64,000 nucleotides of DNA from Balanoglossus misakiensis (GCA_040954595.2 CM082597.2:10106001-10170000), one strand, 5' to 3'; counted from the stretch's first letter, positions 1 through 11,244 are shown. The notes: generated by a model from the sequence alone, not told the origin. Program-made: numbers and translations.

Positions 1-618
1 GCACCTCTAAAATGGGTCACCTTAAAAACAATATTTTTACTAGCAATTGTGTCAGGTAGACGATGCAGTTATTTACACGCACTGTCTGTTAATGAAGGAC
101 ACATTCGTTGGGATTCAGGTGGGGTAACACTCATCCCAGCAGCAGGTTTCCTGGCTAAAAATGATTCTATGTCTTATATGGCCAAAAGCCTCAAAATTCC
201 CAAATTATCAAACTTCTCAGGGGATATTGAGGATAGACATATTTGTCCATGTAGAGCTTTGAAATATTATATCAAAGCCACAAAAGATATCAGAAATAAT
301 ACAGGTCAACTGTTTATTACCTTTGGTCTAAACACAAAGAAACCAGCTTCTAAAGATACTCTGGCAAGCTGGATTGTCCAAGTAGTTAAAATGGCATATA
401 CAAATGCCACAGAAAAGGACCGTCTTCTAGTGAGAGCACATGACACCAGAAGTTTATCCTCTTCATGGGCATTATTCCAAGGAGTACCTATGAATGACAT
501 CATGGAGGCTGCCTCTTGGGCAGTGAACACAACATTTACCTCTTTCTATCTGAGAGACATGTTAGAGGGCAGAGGCACATTTGGAAAGGCAGTGCTGAGC
601 TCTACGAAGTTCAAGTAA
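1..618 (+). CDS. Tyrosine recombinase, C-terminal catalytic part (DIRS/Ngaro-like retrotransposon), cut by window start
   Basis: The frame is open from base 1, so the start lies outside the window; the first in-window start-like codon at 49 is not the real start. The product resembles the catalytic half of the tyrosine recombinases that DIRS/Ngaro-type retrotransposons use to insert circular DNA. Visible are the first active-site arginine in the context VSGRRCSYLHAL, the HxxR box in RAHDTRS, a tryptophan at the usual second His/Trp position (EAASWA), and the candidate nucleophile tyrosine in TSFYLRDM. The frame ends cleanly at 618 with no internal stop. The complex repeats at 696-1020 just downstream fit the unusual termini of such elements. 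Reverse transcriptase and RNase H would lie upstream, so the order cannot be checked. A Crypton-type DNA transposon is the alternative. Confidence 0.8.
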   Translation, partial: APLKWVTLKTIFLLAIVSGRRCSYLHALSVNEGHIRWDSGGVTLIPAAGFLAKNDSMSYMAKSLKIPKLSNFSGDIEDRHICPCRALKYYIKATKDIRNNTGQLFITFGLNTKKPASKDTLASWIVQVVKMAYTNATEKDRLLVRAHDTRSLSSSWALFQGVPMNDIMEAASWAVNTTFTSFYLRDMLEGRGTFGKAVLSSTKFK

Positions 619-695
619 TTTAGGTGAGGACATATAGGTTAAGGTCAATAATATTGGTCCTGATCCCCACCGCCTATTGAACTTTGAATTCTGTG

Positions 696-1020
696 TTAGC
701 CTATAGTATGGTCCTAACAGGTGAGTATAGATGCGCAGGAGAATACACTTTTCCATATTGAAAAGGTTTTCTCCTAGCATCATACTCACCTGTTAGGCTC
801 CCACCCGCCTCCCACACGTTCATGACCAATAAAACATATTTCTTTCGGGAGCGTCTCGAACATAAACTGAACTAGGACAGTGTCACATGGTCATGGCATG
901 GGTTGGACGGGTCGATTTTCTCGACGGGGTAGACAGCTACTAGAGAACATTAGCCTATAGTATGGTCCTAACAGGTGAGTATGATGCTAGGAGAAAACCT
1001 TTTCAATATGGAAAAGTGTA
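696..1020. repeat. Direct plus inverted repeat cluster downstream of the recombinase
   Basis: A 33-bp sequence at 696-728 recurs directly at 950-982. The stretch 744-797 is the perfect 54-bp reverse complement of 967-1020, so the two repeat types interlock around a unique core near 800-949. Interlocking split repeats are typical of the 3' ends of tyrosine-recombinase retrotransposons, but I cannot compare with the 5' end because it is outside the window. Confidence 0.75.
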
Positions 1021-1182
1021 TTTCGATGAGAGTACCTCAGCTTTTCGATTAGAGTATTCACTTTTCGATGAGAACACCCTCTTTTCGATGAGAGTACCTC
1101 AGCTTTTCGATTAGAGTATTCACTTTTCGATGAGAACACCCTCTTTTCGATTAAAGAGCGCCCCTCTTTTCGATGAGAGCAC
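1021..1182. repeat. Tandem repeat, 62-bp period built from about 20-bp subunits
   Basis: The motif CTTTTCGATGAGA and close variants recur about every 20 bases, and a 62-bp higher-order unit (1021, 1083) is nearly perfect. The array abuts the right arm of the preceding inverted repeat and may be part of the same element's terminal region. Confidence 0.75.
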
Positions 1183-2459
1183 CCCAGACGCCCTAGTTCA
1201 CTGAAGAGATTTTACAACTCGGCCAGCTGGCGTTTTGCCTACGTCACAACGCGTCATGGCTACGTCACAACGCGTCACTGGAATTTCCATCAAATTTATA
1301 GTAATGTGCTAGGGAGATCAGTAAACCGGAAGGTCAAACTTTGACCATGTGCATGGGAAACGGCTTCAAAACACGAACCGTTCACCGTGTTGACGCCAGG
1401 CCGGAGAAGTGGTTCAGCAGAGAACAAAACCGGCCAGTAGATTGAGGAAAATAGCACAGAATCTCGAGTTCATGGAATCTGAGCTAGTTATACTTTGCGA
1501 AACAGCGAAACATGGCGATACCATTAGGGCCAGTCATCATGACGGTGGCGTATGATTTTTTTTAAAGTTTCCAAATTAAAACGTAAGCGAGCCAAGAAAA
1601 CTACAGGTCAGATAAATTGTTTTCTCGGAAATTCAACATTAGAATCAAATTTGGCGTTGGAAACAAACGGCGGGTTGCCAGTTCCTGGTCTGCGGCCTGG
1701 TACTAGTGGTTACGCGCCAAAAAAGAATCCCGCCCCAAAAGGTCAATGTACGAGTATATTGACAGGGCGAAGGATTAGTTGAAACAAAGCAGTAGTGTCC
1801 GTAAGCTTTCGAGGGTCAAACACTGATGGGGGTAAGAGTAGTAGTTATATATAGAAACACATGTAACTCACACAACACAGTATCATTGTCGAAATTTCTT
1901 TATTATCTTAATTGCAATTCATGCCTCCCCGCCTTGTGGTATTTAAGGAAATAGTGTCAGTTGCTGCCGCATTTTGAGGTTTCGATCTTTTGTGGTTTCG
2001 TTGTGCGCGCGCGTATATTCACTGTAGCAGTTTGGCATGAATCGTTTGCGCGAAGAACAAAAAATTCTATAAAAAAAAAAACAGTTGAAAAATCGCTAAA
2101 AGTTAGTTACTAGGGCTTAAGAGTTTTGTATATTTATTTAACAGGGGTCGAAATTAAGCTTCGCCCGATTGCCCGGAGCAACTATATAATGATACACAGC
2201 AAGTAAATTGTCAACCTTAAATACTTGCCCGATCGGACAGCCAAAAAATGACAGAAGCTTTTTTTTGAAGGGCAAGCCACGAGCGGTTCTAAAATATACT
2301 TCCATAACAACATGTACACTTGACCGTTCCAGTCAAAGCAGACCTAAAATGTATCAATTTGTAAGCATAAAATTAACCCATTCAAAATATGCATTCTTGG
2401 TGTCCCCAGAGACACACAAACGCAAGTGCGGCCCTGGACACAAGATGAAAGAGATGATA
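1183..2459. other. No gene recognised; contains an 18-bp CRE-like direct repeat
   Basis: No coding frame looks convincing. The 18-bp string CTACGTCACAACGCGTCA occurs at 1239-1256 and 1260-1277 (21-bp period); each copy contains a TACGTCA core resembling a CREB/ATF half-consensus, so promoter activity is possible but unproven. An open frame at 1552-1782 is basic and low in complexity, and I do not treat it as a gene. Confidence 0.4.
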
Positions 2460-2479
2460 GGGGGGGGGGGGGGGGGGGG
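2460..2479. repeat. Homopolymer run of 20 G
   Basis: Twenty consecutive G residues. A run like this is a polymerase-slippage and assembly hazard and could form G-quadruplexes. Confidence 0.9.
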
Positions 2480-3068
2480 TTCGGCAACGGTCCACTTTGT
2501 GCAGTGAACTCACATTGGTCTTTGCAAAATAAATGACGTTATTTTCTTGTAAAATCCAACCCGTGCATTTGATCAATGGGCTACGTCCACAACAGTTTAT
2601 TGGAGGCCAAAGTTTTCCTCTTTCTACTGTTGACGTCATATCCTGACAGACTCACTCAACCACTTGTTTGAGCAAATTTGTATATTTGAAAGGGGTGATT
2701 TTTTGTACACATCTTGTCAGACAGCTTGAACTGGATAAACATTGGCTGGACTTATAGGTATATGTACACTTGGAAAAATTATAAAATTTTACACTTTTGG
2801 AAAAAAATGATCCAATTTTAAACTTTCAATTTAAAGTGCAGGCACATGCATTGATAGTGATACAAACTGGGCCAGACACACATGTATATACAATGTAGTT
2901 TTTCATTTGACTGTATTGTCGGTTTCTTTTGTCCATCTATAATTGTACTCTATAAAAATGAAAGTTTCTTCAGGTTGAGACGTCAAGAGAACTCGATTGA
3001 TATTTATTTCCACATTGGAGTTAATATAGTAAGAAATTTCTAAAAATGTTGTTTCCAAATTGCATGTT

Positions 3069-3864
3069 CAGGCTTCGTACGCTCCTGGAAACTCCTGGAG
3101 TCTCCTGGAATTTGAAACCTCTCCTGGAAACTCCTGAAATCTCCTGGAAATTCAAAATTTCTCCTTGAAACTCCTGGAAAACCGCGAGTCACGATCGCAT
3201 TTCACCGGATCGTGAAACGCGTTGCCCATTTCACTCAGCGCACCAGTTATCTTTAGACAGGCGTCCTATAAATAGTATCATTGACATAGTAATGCACAAA
3301 TTGCAACAACTAACGCAGCTCAGCATTCCGGTGGCAACAAAATATCTAAAACTTGACAAAAGATGTAGCAACTTTTGTTAGAGGTCATGCCATGTGTCCG
3401 CGCGTCTGCAGAATACTTGTGCAGACGGCCGCGGCAGACACCTGTGAGATTAGTGACGTCAAAAAGAAGCAAAAAAGGGCAGACGTTTTTTGTGTGTTTT
3501 TTCAGCAGCAAAACAGTAATTTCCATCGGTAATTTGTCGATTTTATCACGACAGAAATCATTGCTTTAGGGACCGTTCTGTTTTTACGGCCGAGGGTGGG
3601 GGGATGATTTGGGAACCCAGGAGATCTCTAGGTGAAAATTGTTTTACTAGGCCTTCATGGGGAGGTCATTGAAATTTGTACTATCACAGTCAAAAGTCTT
3701 TAAATGATTTGTTAAAATAGAATAACAAGTGCATGTGAATGTAAAAGTAATAGTAAAGTTTTTTGTTGCGTAAAACATCCTGGAAAATGGCATTTTTACC
3801 ACAATTACTGGAAATCTCCTGGAAACTCCTGGAATTTTGAATTGCTCTAGGTGTATGAACCCTG
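3069..3864. repeat. Candidate transposon remnant with CTCCTGGAAA repeat ends
   Basis: The left end (3069-3182) opens CAGGCTTCGTAC and continues into tandem CTCCTGGAAACTCCTGG motifs. The right end (3800-3864) has the same motif and closes with the near reverse complement of the opening (GTATGAACCCTG). The interior holds no coherent protein. A related end fragment lies near 42955-42990 and in the equivalent place of the other array units, so this is a dispersed family. Boundaries are approximate. Confidence 0.45.
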
Positions 3865-3997
3865 ATGTTTTATATAAATGGAAAACAGTATAATTGTACT
3901 ACATATTGTCAGTATCACACCACATGATGGCTTGTGTAATTATAACCGAAGACATTTCCAGTTTGTATGTTAGGCCATGTGCTGAAGTTTGTTTTAA

Positions 3998-4078
3998 CCT
4001 TTTTACCCCCAGTTCCCTCTTTAGTCTCACTAGAGGTCCAACCTTACCATAGAATTATAAATCGTGGTGGTGAAAGGG
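3998..4078. mobile_element. Short TTAA-flanked MITE (piggyBac-like ends)
   Basis: An 81-bp element is bounded by TTAA on both sides (3994-3997 and 4079-4082). Its ends are imperfectly inverted (CCTTTTTACCCCC and GGTGGTGAAAGGG), and the CCTTT/AAAGG ends resemble the piggyBac element at 45128-47673. A diverged relative sits near 42597-42674 in the array. Confidence 0.5.
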
Positions 4079-4082
4079 TTAA

Positions 4083-4631
4083 AAGATTGCTGAAACTTGA
4101 AAGTACAATGATATTTTTGTACAGTAGTTGTGACAAGTACTGTAAAACACTTTATTTTCGCGAGCAATACATTTTCGCGAAATACGCGAGAGCCAAAATA
4201 GCGTGAAAATAAAAAGTCGCGTATTATTTTAAGATAACGATGCAGTGAATGAAATAAGAGAACACGAATATTAATGCTTGCGAAACAGTGGCCTCTCTCG
4301 ATATTGCGAAAATTTCAACTCACGAAAATAATTCCATATAATCCCATGACAGAGGTCGCGGTAACATTTTTTTGAGTGTGTGAATGCGTCAAACTCCTTT
4401 CAGCCTGCGTTCTAGACATGTCTAGTTCAATATTCATTAAACAAAATTAGCTACCTTTTGAGTACGATGACGTTAAAAAAAGAAAGATATCCTGGGATTA
4501 TATATTTATCACATGAACAGTCTTCTTATTTTTCGTTAGAAGAGGCAGGACTAAAAAAATTCAGTATCTTGCAACAATTTTGGAGCGGCGTCGTATTTTA
4601 CTGAGCAGGATTATTTCCCCCACGAGATATA
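4083..4631. other. Repeat-derived sequence, no gene
   Basis: The stretch 4135-4345 contains the palindromic TACTGTAAAAC and TTTTCGCGAA family also seen at 39205-39330 and 40225-40365. No coding frame or RNA gene is recognisable. Confidence 0.4.
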
Positions 4632-4725
4632 TGTTGGGAGATTTTATGAATGATCAGCGATAGTTCATCATTTGCATATACGCAAATGATGAACTATCGC
4701 TGATCATTCATAAAATCTCCCAACA
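4632..4725. repeat. Perfect 44-bp inverted repeat with a 6-base loop
   Basis: The arm 4632-4675 is the exact reverse complement of 4682-4725, separated only by ATATAC. No mismatch was found over 44 bp. It would form a long hairpin as RNA and a cruciform as DNA. No terminal motif links it to a known transposon. Confidence 0.9.
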
Positions 4726-5062
4726 AGTCATCCCGTTGAGTTCCGTTCGCTCGAAGTTCGGCATTACACAAATGTAATCGATTCTCTAACAATTTTACTG
4801 CGACCTGTTGCCACGTCTTATACATTTCGTTGACCGGTGGAATATAGAGGTTCAGTCGTCACGTTGAACTGGCTCGAAACAATTCCCCACGCTGATTCGA
4901 CTCGGAACGTACCAGACTTGCGCCTAGCCTAGGCTATGTACCTGACCCAAAACTTAGACAGCCACGATCGTCCATGATCGTTGCGTCGACTGTCTTCTTT
5001 CCAAATTCCACCTTTCTGTTTTCAGCTTACAAAGCGATATTGTCATGTAACCGTCATTTTTA

Positions 5063-5658
5063 GGTACCATTGGTTTTTACCATGGTACCTTATGGGATCG
5101 GTTGCGTCTGTATGTATGGATGGATGGATAGATGGATGTATGGATGTATGTCTGTATGTCCGTCCGTCCACATCAAAAACTTGAAAACCGCTGCGCGTAT
5201 AACCTCGATATTTGGTGTGCAGATGCAGGCTGGGCTGTAGATGGGAGTTTGTTCAAATGAAGTTGTCATTGCCAAAAATATGCAAATTAGCTGGAAAAAT
5301 GTGAATTTGGTCAAAACTCTGTAACTCAAGAACTACTGGTCAGATTGCTTGCAAAGTGGTGTGTATTTACTTTATTGAGTTGTTTTAATTAGGCAGGAAC
5401 TCCCCCCTGTGTTTCGTATAAACACAGCAAATTCCTGAATGATTACATAACTGGCTAAGTTTTATAGAGGCCAGCTGTTCTATTATTTTAGTGTATGTAC
5501 AGCACATATGCCATTGGCAGCTTATGGGTCAGTCAGTGTTTGCCCACTGATCTCTCTCTATGTGTGTGTGTGTGTGTCTGTCTGTATATGGCCATGTACT
5601 CCGGTGTAGACTTTTTTTTGTGTAATCAGTCAATGGGACTGCCGTGTCCTTGACGCGA
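5063..5658. mobile_element. Non-autonomous repeat family, copy 1 (GGTACC/GGTCCCATTGG ends)
   Basis: It begins GGTACCATTGG and soon carries a TGGATGGATG microsatellite, then a conserved body, and ends near TGTCCTTGACGCGA followed by a T run. Two further copies are at 10620-12305 and 31360-32357. The first 30 bases form an imperfect hairpin around TTTTTACCATGG. A CAATGGGAC motif near the right end is roughly complementary to the left end. No transposase is encoded. All three copies lie next to T-rich target sequence. Confidence 0.7.
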
Positions 5659-6205
5659 TTTTTTTATTTCATTTCTGTATTGTAAATGCCGCTACACGTA
5701 CTGTTTCTGTTTGACAACAAAGCTACCGCGAATCGGTGGAAATAGTTCCGGTTGATGACGTAGAACAGGGGTGATCTGGATTTTTGATCCGTCCTGGTCT
5801 ACGTCACACAGGTCTTGATATGGGCCAGTTCATGTGATAAAGTGTTTTACAGTATACTATTGCATAGTTTACATAGCTACAGTGGTAGGTGGAAGCTTGG
5901 TTGTATTTTGATATCATTGATCCATAACAATCTTTGGGTGTACATGTATAGTGGTTGTGAGTAGGGCGTTTTATTTCCTGCAGCAAACAAAGTAACATAG
6001 TTGAGGTAACTAGGTAACTCTCTTTGACCATGATCTAACAGATATCATATGTGACTTGAGGTTATGTTAAATATTCTCCCTTTTGGAATTCCACAAGGAT
6101 GACGGGATGACCTTGTCAAGAGTTAGGTACATGTACAAAGGTGGTTTTGTTGGGAAATTTTCTATTTAAAAGGCTGAACACTAAAAGTGAGGCCATTTGC
6201 TATAA
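5659..6205. other. No gene recognised
   Basis: Unique-looking non-coding sequence with short stop-riddled frames only. Confidence 0.4.
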
Positions 6206-6237
6206 GGCCAAAAAAAAAAGAGTTTTGTTTAGCGTCC
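6206..6237. repeat. Dispersed repeat segment, inverted copy at 8376-8408
   Basis: GGCC, an A run and AGAGTTTTGTTTAGCGTCC recur in reverse complement at 8376-8408. The second copy lies about 40 bases from a 23-base A run (8316-8338), which could be the tail of a retroposed element. Confidence 0.5.
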
Positions 6238-6952
6238 TCGCGCGCGTCACTTTTAAACATGCGCGTCGAGGCTTTCTTTTCGTAATTTTCGAACCCGGAA
6301 ATCAACTCAGTGTTTTCTCCAGGACGCGCGATCGCGCGATTCCCCCTCTTTTACACTTGAAGCGCCCCTTGTAACAACTTCAGGGGGCGACAATCGCCCC
6401 TTCGTGAACAGCCCACCCAGCCAGTACATGCGCGTCCAAGCCTCCATAGCAGGCAACGTCAGTCAAAGCACTGGGAAAACGGCCGATATAACTGTGTGTT
6501 GGCCTATACATTTTAACTTCCCACCCCCCCAAAACTATGTTGTAGATGACTTTCACATTCAATTACGTGTTATTTAGCTCCAGGGCTATAGTGTGCAATT
6601 GTTGGAACAGCCTATCTGAATACCGTCTAAATTTAGAGCACACACTCTGCAATCAAGTGAACTTGTTGTTATGGCGACTTTTGAAATTGGGTTGGCAGAA
6701 CGTAACAATTTTATGCAAATTAAAGAAACTGTGTTCCTGCCATGGCGATTAATATCAAGAATGTATCAGTTTTCCATGACCTTGTTTTCTTACTTAGGAA
6801 GGAAAGTCATTCAATATGTACAGAGACTGTTTATTTGAGTAGTGTGCCTAGCCACAGATGGAGAAGTGTAGGCAGAAATCTAAAGGAATATATACCACTT
6901 CAATTTATTTAACTATTAATGGTTTCACAATCTAATTCTTTACTATCAATCA

Positions 6953-7235
6953 CGTGATCTGGCAATGTGTCCCATGGCGCTGTCATTTCCAGGTGACGGG
7001 CAAGCAATATTTCGGCATCTAGTAAAAGTTTTTCCGAGTATGTTTTTACTTTAGAACCGCCAAATACGTAACATGTATCGGGTATGTTTCCTCATCAGCC
7101 TCATGGTGTTTCGTCTGCACAGTCTTTGTCTGTACCACGTAAGTCCACGTTGCTGAAGTTGCCCGTCATCTGGAAATTTAAATGCGAACGCAACTGCCCC
7201 CTGAGCGCGTCTGACGTCATTTGATAGCGAAGAAT
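6953..7235 (+). repeat. Dispersed repeat of about 280 bp, related copies in the INTS1 array
   Basis: This segment (TGATCTGGCAATGTG at the left) matches 43012-43280 and the equivalent places at about 51815 and 59134 in the same orientation, with moderate divergence and small gaps. No open frame is shared, so it behaves as a non-autonomous element or retroposon. The exact ends are not resolved. Confidence 0.6.
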
Positions 7236-7632
7236 ATTTTGGCAGCTAAACAAGAAATTTTTTTCTCAGGTATAAAATTAAAGAAAGACACTATTGTTTT
7301 TGCAGTTGCATTTATTTTATTCATTTCACTCTACTTGCCAGGGGAGCAGTTAATCAGTCACTCTCCTACCACTTGTGTAATTAATTTCAGGAGAGTTATT
7401 TTCAGCTCTCCAGCATTTTTTAAATTACATGCCCTGAAAGTTATGCAAGCTGGTGTCTTCCTCTGCAAAATCTACTAATTTAAAGCCTCAGTATTTCTCG
7501 TAGGGGCAAAATTTTGTTTGAAATGGCATCTATAATTTCTAAAAGTAGATGATAATTGATACTGAATCGAACAGTCATCATCCCCAGCTCTGCTCATAAA
7601 CTCATACAATTTACAATATAACGAGTGAAGAA

Positions 7633-7658
7633 TGACTTTCTGTCCGGACAGAAAGTCA
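7633..7658. repeat. Perfect 26-bp palindrome
   Basis: The sequence reads identically on both strands around a TCCGGA centre (arms TGACTTTCTG). It has no loop. It could be a dyad binding site or a foldback remnant. Confidence 0.8.
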
Positions 7659-7680
7659 GGCTTTGTTGACACACGTGACT

Positions 7681-7696
7681 AGTGCGCATGCGCACT
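7681..7696. promoter_or_regulatory. NRF1-like palindromic site
   Basis: AGTGCGCATGCGCACT is a perfect 16-bp palindrome that contains the canonical NRF1 (nuclear respiratory factor 1) core GCGCATGCGC. Such sites mark housekeeping promoters in animals. A short open frame begins at 7710. Promoter activity is an inference. Confidence 0.4.
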
Positions 7697-7709
7697 CAAA
7701 TGTGAATCT

Positions 7710-7874
7710 ATGCGGAAGAGGTTTGGTCGCCCCAAATCAAGCGACTCAGCGAAGAAATGCGCACTAATTCGGCGAAATTTTGGGAAGATAACTTTATGGG
7801 AAAATCAGTCGATGGAACCAGATCAAATCCGAAAGTGGTCTGACCATCAAATGTCAAAGTGGCGCATTTGCTGA
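7710..7874 (+). CDS. Small uncharacterised open frame, 54 aa
   Basis: The ATG lies 14 bases after the NRF1-like palindrome, and the frame reads MRKRFGRPKSSDSAKKCAL then continues basic to a TGA. I do not recognise the product. The basic, Ser-rich start could be a first exon or a chance frame. No good splice donor is evident before the stop. Support is its position and the absence of stops only. Confidence 0.2.
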   Translation: MRKRFGRPKSSDSAKKCALIRRNFGKITLWENQSMEPDQIRKWSDHQMSKWRIC

Positions 7875-8408
7875 TCGACATGTACAACATTTCCCTTGTA
7901 AACAAACCCGCGCATCATTTCAAGTGTTACAGGCAATATTTACAGCTTGCACGTAGCTACAGTTGCCCAAACCTTTCTTGTATCTTCATTATGTAGTATT
8001 CCATGATGAATGTACAGGAAAAACGGGCTTTTTTCGATGATGAAAAATGGATACACACGAGAAATACTGGGGCTTTAAAGTAGAAAAAACTGTAACTGTT
8101 AATGTGTTGTCAAGTTCACATGTAAAATGTTGTTATTTACTTATGCTGTTTTTAATATGGAATTAGGCAGTTAGTAAGTTAACGTTCAAAATTGTCATTC
8201 CTTGATGTTTACCTAATTAACATAAATTATGCAAATCATGATTCCCCCCTACTTTGACCAAATCCCCCCTTAATTTTGGACTATTAAAGAAATATTTGCT
8301 GTTCTTGTTTTGCAGAAAAAAAAAAAAAAAAAAAAAAAGAAGCTGCGTCACCGCGTCAATTTTGAGATTTTGCTTGGACGCTAAACAAAACTCTTTTTTT
8401 GGGGGGCC

Positions 8409-10029
8409 TAAATGTAGTTTCGTGATAAAGGGTAGTGTGTTTCAAACTTGTTATGTCTGTCCTCACGTAGTTCATTGTACATGCTCACTTGCGAGGAGAT
8501 TTGTCATGGTAGTCAGGTGGAGATTTGAGAAATTGTGACCCCCCTCTGGCATTTTTTTGTACAAGCAAACCAAATATGTTTTTGGTCAATTCGACTACGC
8601 TGATTTCGAAAATGCCTGTTCCCAAAAGATCTTTTTAAGATAAGAGCCTCGTTTTGGCAAATCAAATATGGCCGCCAAGGATCGCAATTCTCACATGAAT
8701 AGCATCAAAGAAATGTTCACGTACCTCCTTAAACAATGAAAATAAACTACATGTTTACATCAACAACTTTTTTGGTCGTATAAACACAAAATAGCAACAA
8801 TAAAACAATAATTATGCAAAAATTTGCATATTGTATGAATAATTCGTTGATTTTCGGCTAACAAATAATAATAAAGCTAGGTGTAACAGTACATGTACTG
8901 AAAACTCACAACCATTGGAAAAAATTACCTTTTCTTTATTTTAATAAAGGACTTAAACCTTGTTCAAAACAATACTTCAAGTGTGAAGTTCATTTTGAGG
9001 TAAGAGCCTGGATGTGGCAATTCAATATGGCCGTCTAAAGCCCTGGTATTATTAACACATAGGGAAGTTTTGCGAATCCTTCAAACGATATCTTTTGTAT
9101 TTTTACCACATGGATTATATAAAACACTTACGGAAAACACCATTTTAAAAGGGTTATTCAACTCTAAATTAAAATAACGTTATTTTTCTTTTAGAAACAT
9201 TCTTGAATCTTATAAAATACGCTTCAAACTTGGAGAACATTTTTGAGGAGCTTCGAAGTAGCGATTCACTAGGCCACCCGAGACCCTTTAAAGAAAAAAA
9301 TGTTTGTTTCACTCAGTAGATAATTAAATTAATTTATGCGAACAACAAAACAAATTACACTAGCAGTGGGTAATCGTAGTCCCATGTCCAGCAACAATTG
9401 GAAACGGGCATCTTTCTCCAGTTTTTAGTTATCAACAAAATATCGTCGAATAAAAAATGATATGTAACTAAGGCCAGAGAGAATAAAAATCTTGTTCATC
9501 GGATTTTTGGGACCAAGTTCCAGGAGTGGCGAGCGAATATTTTTTTTAAATTTTTTTTTTAGGCTGAAGGTAAATGCGGTTCTCTGGCATATTTGCACAA
9601 ATGCAGACAAGGCGAGATAATTGTTTCCCTTTTTACCAGAAATATCTCAGACAAAAACGCTGATACATGTACTTGTAACTGAATTCCATACTATATTTCC
9701 CAACAATAACATAGGCCATTACATTTACAGTTGGTGTTTGCACAACATATTCTGGCCACCAGCGCCAGTACTAAGAATTTTGTAACGCGGAAGTAGTATA
9801 TTTGCCAAGATCCAAAAAAACAAACACATTTCCAAATCAGCCAGAGTAGAAGCGGCGATTCCGATGAACACTTTATTTTTTCTTCCTGGCCTAACATTCT
9901 TTTTTATAATGTTTCATTTCATGGCAAGTAAGTCTATCTTTTTACCTGTAAAAATAAAACTATGTGCCTGTTTCACTGGATCAAAGACGGCTTTCTTGAG
10001 GAAGATAATACCAAGATCATATTTTCACG
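8409..10029. other. AT-rich sequence without a recognisable gene
   Basis: Two diverged copies of an AGAGCCT...GGCAA...CAATATGGCCG segment occur near 8643-8680 and 9003-9040 (spacing about 360 bases). On the minus strand 9691-9750 encodes a Cys-rich string (CCANTNCKCNGLCYC), which may belong to the pseudogene at 10030-10619 but is not joined to it in frame. Confidence 0.35.
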
Positions 10030-10619
10030 ATCTTTCAAGTACCCTTCTATTTACACAAAGCAGATCCCTTCCATGGTCATTACACTTGCATGCCTCGATG
10101 CAACACAATTTTGATTTACGGCATTTACAACGCATAGTTCTGCAACCTGTTTAGCACTGGCAAGTTATCATTTCCATGCAGCTTTCTGGTATTGGACTGT
10201 TGCTCATCAAAATTGGAGTGTGTTCATGTCCTTCACGTTTCCATCCATTATAGCTGGGTGAAGCCAGATTCGGTTGGGCACAATTTGCCTTTTTCCATAC
10301 CATACTTTGGTAATGTGACCGCATGATATGGAAATGGGGAGCATCACCCATTGGAGGCAATGCTTCTGGCTCATTTGATCTTGAGAAAAGAAAACATTGT
10401 GCCTCGTTAACTGTAGAAATGTTTTCTGGAACACAATAAATTCTGCATAGAAATTTCTCAACGTCAGCAACTTTGTTTTGTGTCAGATCGCCTTCCCCTA
10501 GTCCGTCCAAAAGTTCATGGTGTCGTTTGAAAACCTCCCACATCGTCTTCTTTGTGTGATTAGCTATGTATAACGTCGTGTCACAACCTGTCAATGCATG
10601 AAATGGTAAGAGGTTTTTA
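10030..10619 (-). pseudogene. Tesmin/TSO1-CXC-tailed transposon-type protein, C-terminal part, disrupted
   Basis: Read on the minus strand, the frame opens with KNLLPFHALTGCDTTLYIA and continues through a conserved block (LCRIYCVPENIS, EALPPMGDAPHFHIMRSHYQ) to ITCQC, then a TAA, then in the same frame TGCRTMRCKCRKSKLC and ACKCND. The stop therefore falls inside a C-x-C cysteine cluster of the Tesmin/TSO1 CXC type. I know this architecture as a large, poorly characterised invertebrate family that looks transposon-associated; its biochemical role is unknown to me. The 5' continuation lies at 12306-12534 beyond a 1.7-kb insertion. Confidence 0.7.
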
Positions 10620-11051
10620 GGTCCCATTGGTTTTTACCATGGGACCTTATAGGATCGGTTGCGTCTGTATGTATGGATGGATGGATGTATGGATGGCGAT
10701 GGATGTATGTCTGTATGTCCGTCCACATCAAAAACTTGAAAACCGCTGCGCGTATAACCTCGATATTTGGTGTGCAGATGCAGGCTGGGCTGTAGATGGG
10801 AGTTTGTTGAAATGAAGTTGTCATTGCCAAAAATATGCAAATTAGCTGGAAAAATGTGAATTTGGTCAAAACTCTGTAACTCAAGAACTACTGGTCAGAT
10901 TGCTTTGCAAAGTGGTGTGTATTTACTTTATTGAGTTGTTTTAATTAGGCAGGAACTCCCTCCTGTGTTTCATATAAACACAGCAAATTCCTGAATGATT
11001 ACATAACTGGCTAAGTTTTATAGAGGCCAGCTGTTCTATTTAAGGCGGAAC

Positions 11052-11073
11052 GCTCGGTAGGGCCCTACCGAGC
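11052..11073. repeat. 22-bp perfect palindrome at the nested insertion edge
   Basis: Arms GCTCGGTAGGG are self-complementary with no loop, 11 bases inside the inferred left edge of the nested insertion. Confidence 0.75.
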
Positions 11074-11244
11074 AAAAATCAATAAAATGTGGGCGTGGCT
11101 AAAGCTCTGACGCCACTATATATTGTTACAACAATTGACCTCAAATAGGCATCCCGCGCCCGCCAAAAGCAAACACATCTCTATACCCACGCGATCCAGC
11201 TAGTTCTTACGTACCTGCGGAATGTGTTGTCAGCTGAATCTATC

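Noticed and set aside
2208-2507. 99-codon frame with a poly-Gly tail
   Set aside because: It depends on the 20-base G run and is otherwise unstructured.
5100-5170. TGGATGGATG stretch as a functional regulatory array
   Set aside because: It is a microsatellite internal to a dispersed repeat present in all three copies.
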